64,000 nucleotides of DNA from Stramonita haemastoma. Its lineage: Eukaryota; Mollusca; Gastropoda; Neogastropoda; Muricidae. A program made the translations under genes and the position numbers. Of the stretch, positions 60,527 to 64,000 are shown in pieces. The notes below the pieces were generated by a model. It was given only the letters and a program-made list of their open reading frames with translations. It was not told the origin of the DNA and did no database searches. Location of the stretch: contig CM060334.1 of the NCBI GenBank assembly GCA_030674155.1, positions 40,667,151 to 40,731,150 of the forward strand, in the 5' to 3' direction. Positions within the stretch are counted from its first letter, which is position 1. Each line of letters opens with the position of its first letter.

Positions 60527-61993
60527 GTACTATTGCTATATCCACATCGACATTTTATGCCTTAAATCCTACGTGTGAATGACTTTCAGAGATTTTTGGA
60601 ACAACTGTGGATTTTCATTTTGTGATTCATTCACAGAGACAACATAGACAATTATTAAATCATCACAATAATTTATTAATTATCTGATCTACTGAGGATA
60701 GATCTAGACTATGATAGCTAATAGGGCACACATGTTAAGTATTTTATCAGTTTATGGCCTTTGTATAGAATTATTGTTGAAAAGACTTATTCCTAAGAAA
60801 GTAAGATAGCGTGTTACTGTTACTGTTGGGCATATGACGTTTCCTTAGAAACAGAAGCATTATAATAGTAAATTACAAATAATAATATCACGAACAAAGT
60901 AACTAGACCGACTGTGTTCGTCTTTATGCTGTTTTTAAGATCCGTTACTAATCCAAACACAGTTCTAAAGGCTATCACTAGTATAGATGAACAGCTAGAC
61001 TAGTCTGGTCTTTTTCTCCTCTCAATTTATTTTTCTAGAAACTTGTCAAAATGCAGACTGCTGAGGTTTTGACTCCAGGAGCATTATCTCTACTACTGAA
61101 AAAGAATAGTGAAAGCAGCTGGCATCTGATGATTCAGCAATGAATTTCCATGAATGATCTCCACTGCCTTTTGTTCTGTCGTAGTGTCCAGTCTTTGCTA
61201 GGTTCTTCCACAGCTGTCCAGGATTATTTATTGGTGGTGGTACATATTCTTTCATTCAGGCAGAGTACCTAATGTTGAAATGATAAAACCTCTGATCATT
61301 ACCACCACATGCTTTCATAATTTTTATTCAAGAGAAAGTCAGAAAAGACTTGTGGAAAACCTGGAATGGAAGCTTAAGTTGAGGACACCTGCTGTGAGTT
61401 GTGCATTATTTCATGTAACATGTAAATGTTCACATTTCAGTAAGGGGGCAGGCAGCACGCCCTTGTGGTAAGACTAGATGATCAAACTTGTGATGCTCCT
61501 TTATAAATAAAAGTTTCCCTATTTCTAATGTATCACCATCTGTCAGATGTTTCTGCCTGGTTTTTCTTTCTGTCATCCTGTTGTAGCTTTCTTGTTTATT
61601 TTCTTCATTTCTGGTCCCATTGCTCACACTAGCCCCAATTGCCCCAACCCCAGATATGTTACATTTTTTAAAAAAATTCTTGCTGCTAGTGAGTGAGATT
61701 GTAAGCTCTGGGATATTAATTATATTTATTGTTTTATATATCATAATACATGTACGTGTTGTCTGTTCTGCAGTGCTATTTATCTTTAGTGCATTTCTTA
61801 TCTATTTTTGGCAACAGCAAAAAATAATGGTAATGATGATGATGAATTAACTGCACTTTACTTGCTGCTAGTGCTAATCATGATAAGAGAAGAAAGAACA
61901 AGACTGAAACTGAAAGAAAGAAAAAAAAGAAGACATCAACAACAATGTCATTGATGAATGTTCTGACTTTTTTCCCCTTCATTTTTGTGTTAG
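60527..61993 (+). other. HAUS1 intron 1
   Basis: Bounded by GTACTA and TTAG. A 69-codon minus-strand frame at 61046-61255 (PPPINNPGQLWKNLAKTGH) is somewhat protein-like but unsupported. Otherwise it is AT-rich with no clear repeat. Confidence 0.55.
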
Positions 61994-62168
61994 GTCCAGG
62001 CATGGTTGGACGAGCTGTTTGCTGGGAAGCCAACACCACCTTTTGAGCGAACTGAACGCAACATTGAAGTTCTGTATGAGTTGATGTTAAAGAATATCGC
62101 CAGAGATCGTCAAAAAAAGCTGGTCATTGAAGATCTGCGTCAGAAAGCCACAGAATATGCTGCTGAAA
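61994..62168 (+). CDS. HAUS1: HAUS1-like gene (augmin complex subunit 1), second coding exon
   Basis: This 175-bp exon encodes VQAWLDELFAGKPTPPFE, RTERNIEVLYELMLKNIARD and RQKKLVIEDLRQKATEYAAE. It parallels human HAUS1 near its N-terminus (VAAWLKKIFGDHPIPQYE, ...RDRDVYLVIEDLKQKASEYESE). HAUS1 is one of eight augmin subunits. Augmin binds existing spindle microtubules and recruits gamma-tubulin to nucleate branches, and HAUS1 is largely coiled coil. Acceptor TTAG is at 61990-61993 and donor GTGAGT at 62169 (phase 1). The later coiled-coil exons are not in the window. A pair of inverted transposons occupies the following intron from 62264 on. The identification rests on the VIEDLRQKA/TEY block and the WLxxxF start. 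Confidence 0.85.
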
Positions 62169-62263
62169 GTGAGTATCAGTAATATTCCCTGCCATTAGCC
62201 ATACAGGGTCTATTCTTCAAGGAAAAGTGTATTATGGGGTTTTGCTGTAAATATATATATATA

Positions 62264-63216
62264 CAGGGTTCGCGATAACCGGTAATTGCCGGTATTTTAC
62301 CGATTGTAAACAGGGAATACCGAAAATTTTCGAAGCAGCCGGTACCGCGTACCGATTCTGTTTGCCTGTGACCGATTAGATTTCCGTCTATAAAAAAAAG
62401 TCTGAAGTGACATTTTCTGACAGTCTGTCATGCGCCTGTACTGTGCTTACGCACCTACCCCTTCCTACCACCACCCCTTCCGACGAACATCTTTGGCGCC
62501 AGCATAATTAGCCTAGCATGCAGAACAGCAAGCTTTACTGTGAAAGAATAGAGCTTCGCGCTCTTCTCGGCATGACAGTAACTTCCATTCACAATGAGTA
62601 AATGGGGCCTAGATTTTTTTTGATCTTTATTCTTTTAATCTTTTATATCGATGATAATGGAATAAGCACTCCTGTGCTTTTTTACATCCAGTCCCCATGT
62701 GTATGCAGTTTTGTAAATGTCATCTGTTCCCACCGGCACACGATGGCCTGCTCTTACGAAAAGCAAAAGCGGAGGGTCTTTGACTATGAATTTGCGCATT
62801 GCTTTGAGAGAGACGAGTCGAAAACTAAATCTAAATTGAACGAAAGATCTAGATGAGCGCTAAGCATAGAAACAAGAAAGAAGAATATAAGTCTCACGAA
62901 TGATGCCATGCAAAACAACAGACTGACACGGACAGTGGCACAGGCGCTAGAAAAAAAAATCCTGCGTGGCTTCGTGCCCAAGAAGCGAGTGGCAGCAGCA
63001 CGGCAGTCAAAGTCTGAGAGATTTGCGTTCAATTTAGATTTAGTTTTGCTGCCGAACAATCCCCCCCTCCCCCACCCCCTCACTGAATAGTTTCGTTTTG
63101 TTCACAGTACGTACCGGATTTTATTTTCTGGGGACCGATTTTGGGGGAGTTGGTCAAGATATCTCTGAAATGGCAACTCGCAGTACCGGTTTTAAAAAAT
63201 CCTAGCGCGAACCCTG
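62264..63216 (+). mobile_element. 953-bp nonautonomous DNA transposon, copy 1 (CAGGGTTCGCG TIRs)
   Basis: It starts CAGGGTTCGCG at 62264 and ends CGCGAACCCTG at 63216, with TATATA on both sides, so a TA-type target is likely. CCGGTA motifs follow the TIR at each end. It carries an inserted SINE family A 3' part (62632-62770, minus). Short frames in it are not recognised as transposase. It lies in a HAUS1 intron. Confidence 0.8.
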
Positions 63217-63237
63217 ATATATATATATATATATATA
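63217..63237. repeat. (TA)n spacer at palindrome centre
   Basis: Twenty-one bases of alternating AT/TA separate the two inverted transposon copies. Confidence 0.95.
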
Positions 63238-64000
63238 CAGGGTTCCCGCTAGGATTTTTAAAAACCGGTACTGCGAGTTGCCATTTCAGAGACATCTTGA
63301 CCAACTCCCCCAAAATCGGTCCCCCGAAAATAAAATCCGGTACGTACTGTGAACAAAACGAAACTAATCAGTGAGGGGGTGGGGGAGGGGGGATTGTTCG
63401 GCAGCAAAACTAAATCTAAATTGAACGCGAATCTCTCAGACTTTGACTGCCGTGCTGCTGCCACTCGCTTCTTGGGCATGAAGCCACGAAGGAAATAGGA
63501 TTTTTTTTCTAGCGCCTGTGCCACTGTCCGTGTCAGTCTGTTGTTTTGCATGGCATCATTCGTGTGACTTATATTCTTCTTTCTTGTTTCTATGCTTAGC
63601 GCTCATCTAGATCTTTGTTCAATTTAGATTTGGTTTTCGACTCTTCTCTTTGAAAGCAACGCGCAAATTCATAGTCATAGACCCTCGCTTTTCGTAAGAG
63701 CAGGCCGTCGTGTGCCGGTGGGAACGGATTACATTTACAAAACTGCATACACACGGGGACTTGATGTGAAAAAGCACAGGAGTGCTTATTCCATTATCCT
63801 CGATATGAAAGATTAAAAGAATACAGAATAAATAAATGTAGGCCCCATTTACTCAATGTGAATGGAACTCGCTGTCATGCCGAGAAGAGCGCGAAGCTCT
63901 ATTCTTTCACAGTAAAGCTTGCTGTTCTGCGTGCTAGGCTAATAATGAGGCTGGCGCTAAAGATGTTCGTCGGAAGGGGTGGGAAGGGGCTATAGGTGCG
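63238..64000 (-). mobile_element. Nonautonomous DNA transposon, copy 2, inverted, runs off the window
   Basis: It begins CAGGGTTCCCGCTAGGATTT, the reverse complement of copy 1's right end, and mirrors copy 1 base for base (with a few per cent differences) to the window edge, where CTATAGGTGCG matches the complement of about 62450. The same SINE family A insertion is present (63692-63830, plus). By symmetry it should end near 64190. Confidence 0.85.

Overview
The window looks like animal nuclear DNA, most probably from a mollusc and perhaps a gastropod. Coding exons are short and split by large GT-AG introns. There are very long (CA)n, (GA)n and (TA)n tracts and poly-G runs, several tRNA-derived SINE families, non-LTR retrotransposon fragments and short inverted-repeat transposons. 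No prokaryotic gene structure is visible. The mollusc assignment is inference from the style of the repeats and the receptor sequence.

Two host genes can be supported. (1) An insulin/IGF-receptor-family gene lies on the minus strand. Eight exons were placed by reading-frame homology and by splice phases that agree at every junction: 29191-29732 (L1), 9680-9863 and 8056-8254 (Cys-rich), 7024-7122, 3034-3178 and 1263-1477 (L2), 615-741 and 240-293 (first FnIII). The rest of the ectodomain, the transmembrane segment and the kinase lie beyond base 1. A signal-peptide-like exon at 43433-43559 (minus) may be the first coding exon, but its phase does not join directly to the L1 exon. The 9680-9863 exon carries a 1-base frameshift in a G run. 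(2) The first two coding exons of a HAUS1-like augmin subunit gene lie on the plus strand at 60494-60526 and 61994-62168. The rest lies to the right of the window.

Layout: 0.2-29.7 kb is the receptor ectodomain with introns full of repeats. One of these introns holds a 3.3-kb terminal-inverted-repeat element (3288-6621). Another holds a broken pogo/Tigger-type transposase (12.6-13.4 kb), a DIRS-like reverse transcriptase remnant (14.1-14.8 kb) and a 90-bp-armed inverted repeat (16.7-17.05 kb). 29.7-43.4 kb is the presumed receptor intron 1, with a 404-bp MITE, SINEs and a LINE 3' end. 43.4-44.3 kb is a mostly non-repetitive stretch that may hold the receptor promoter. 44.5-60.1 kb is repeat-dense intergenic DNA with a LINE reverse transcriptase, an RNase H fragment, a second LINE C-terminus, four kinds of SINE and huge microsatellites. 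60.3-62.2 kb is the HAUS1 5' end. 62.26-64.0 kb holds two inverted copies of a ~950-bp nonautonomous DNA transposon, forming a giant palindrome.

The two genes appear divergent and have unrelated known roles: insulin-like signalling at the plasma membrane, and microtubule branching on the spindle. I saw no CRISPR array, operon or defence-like cassette. The noteworthy content is transposon biology and its interaction with the receptor gene.
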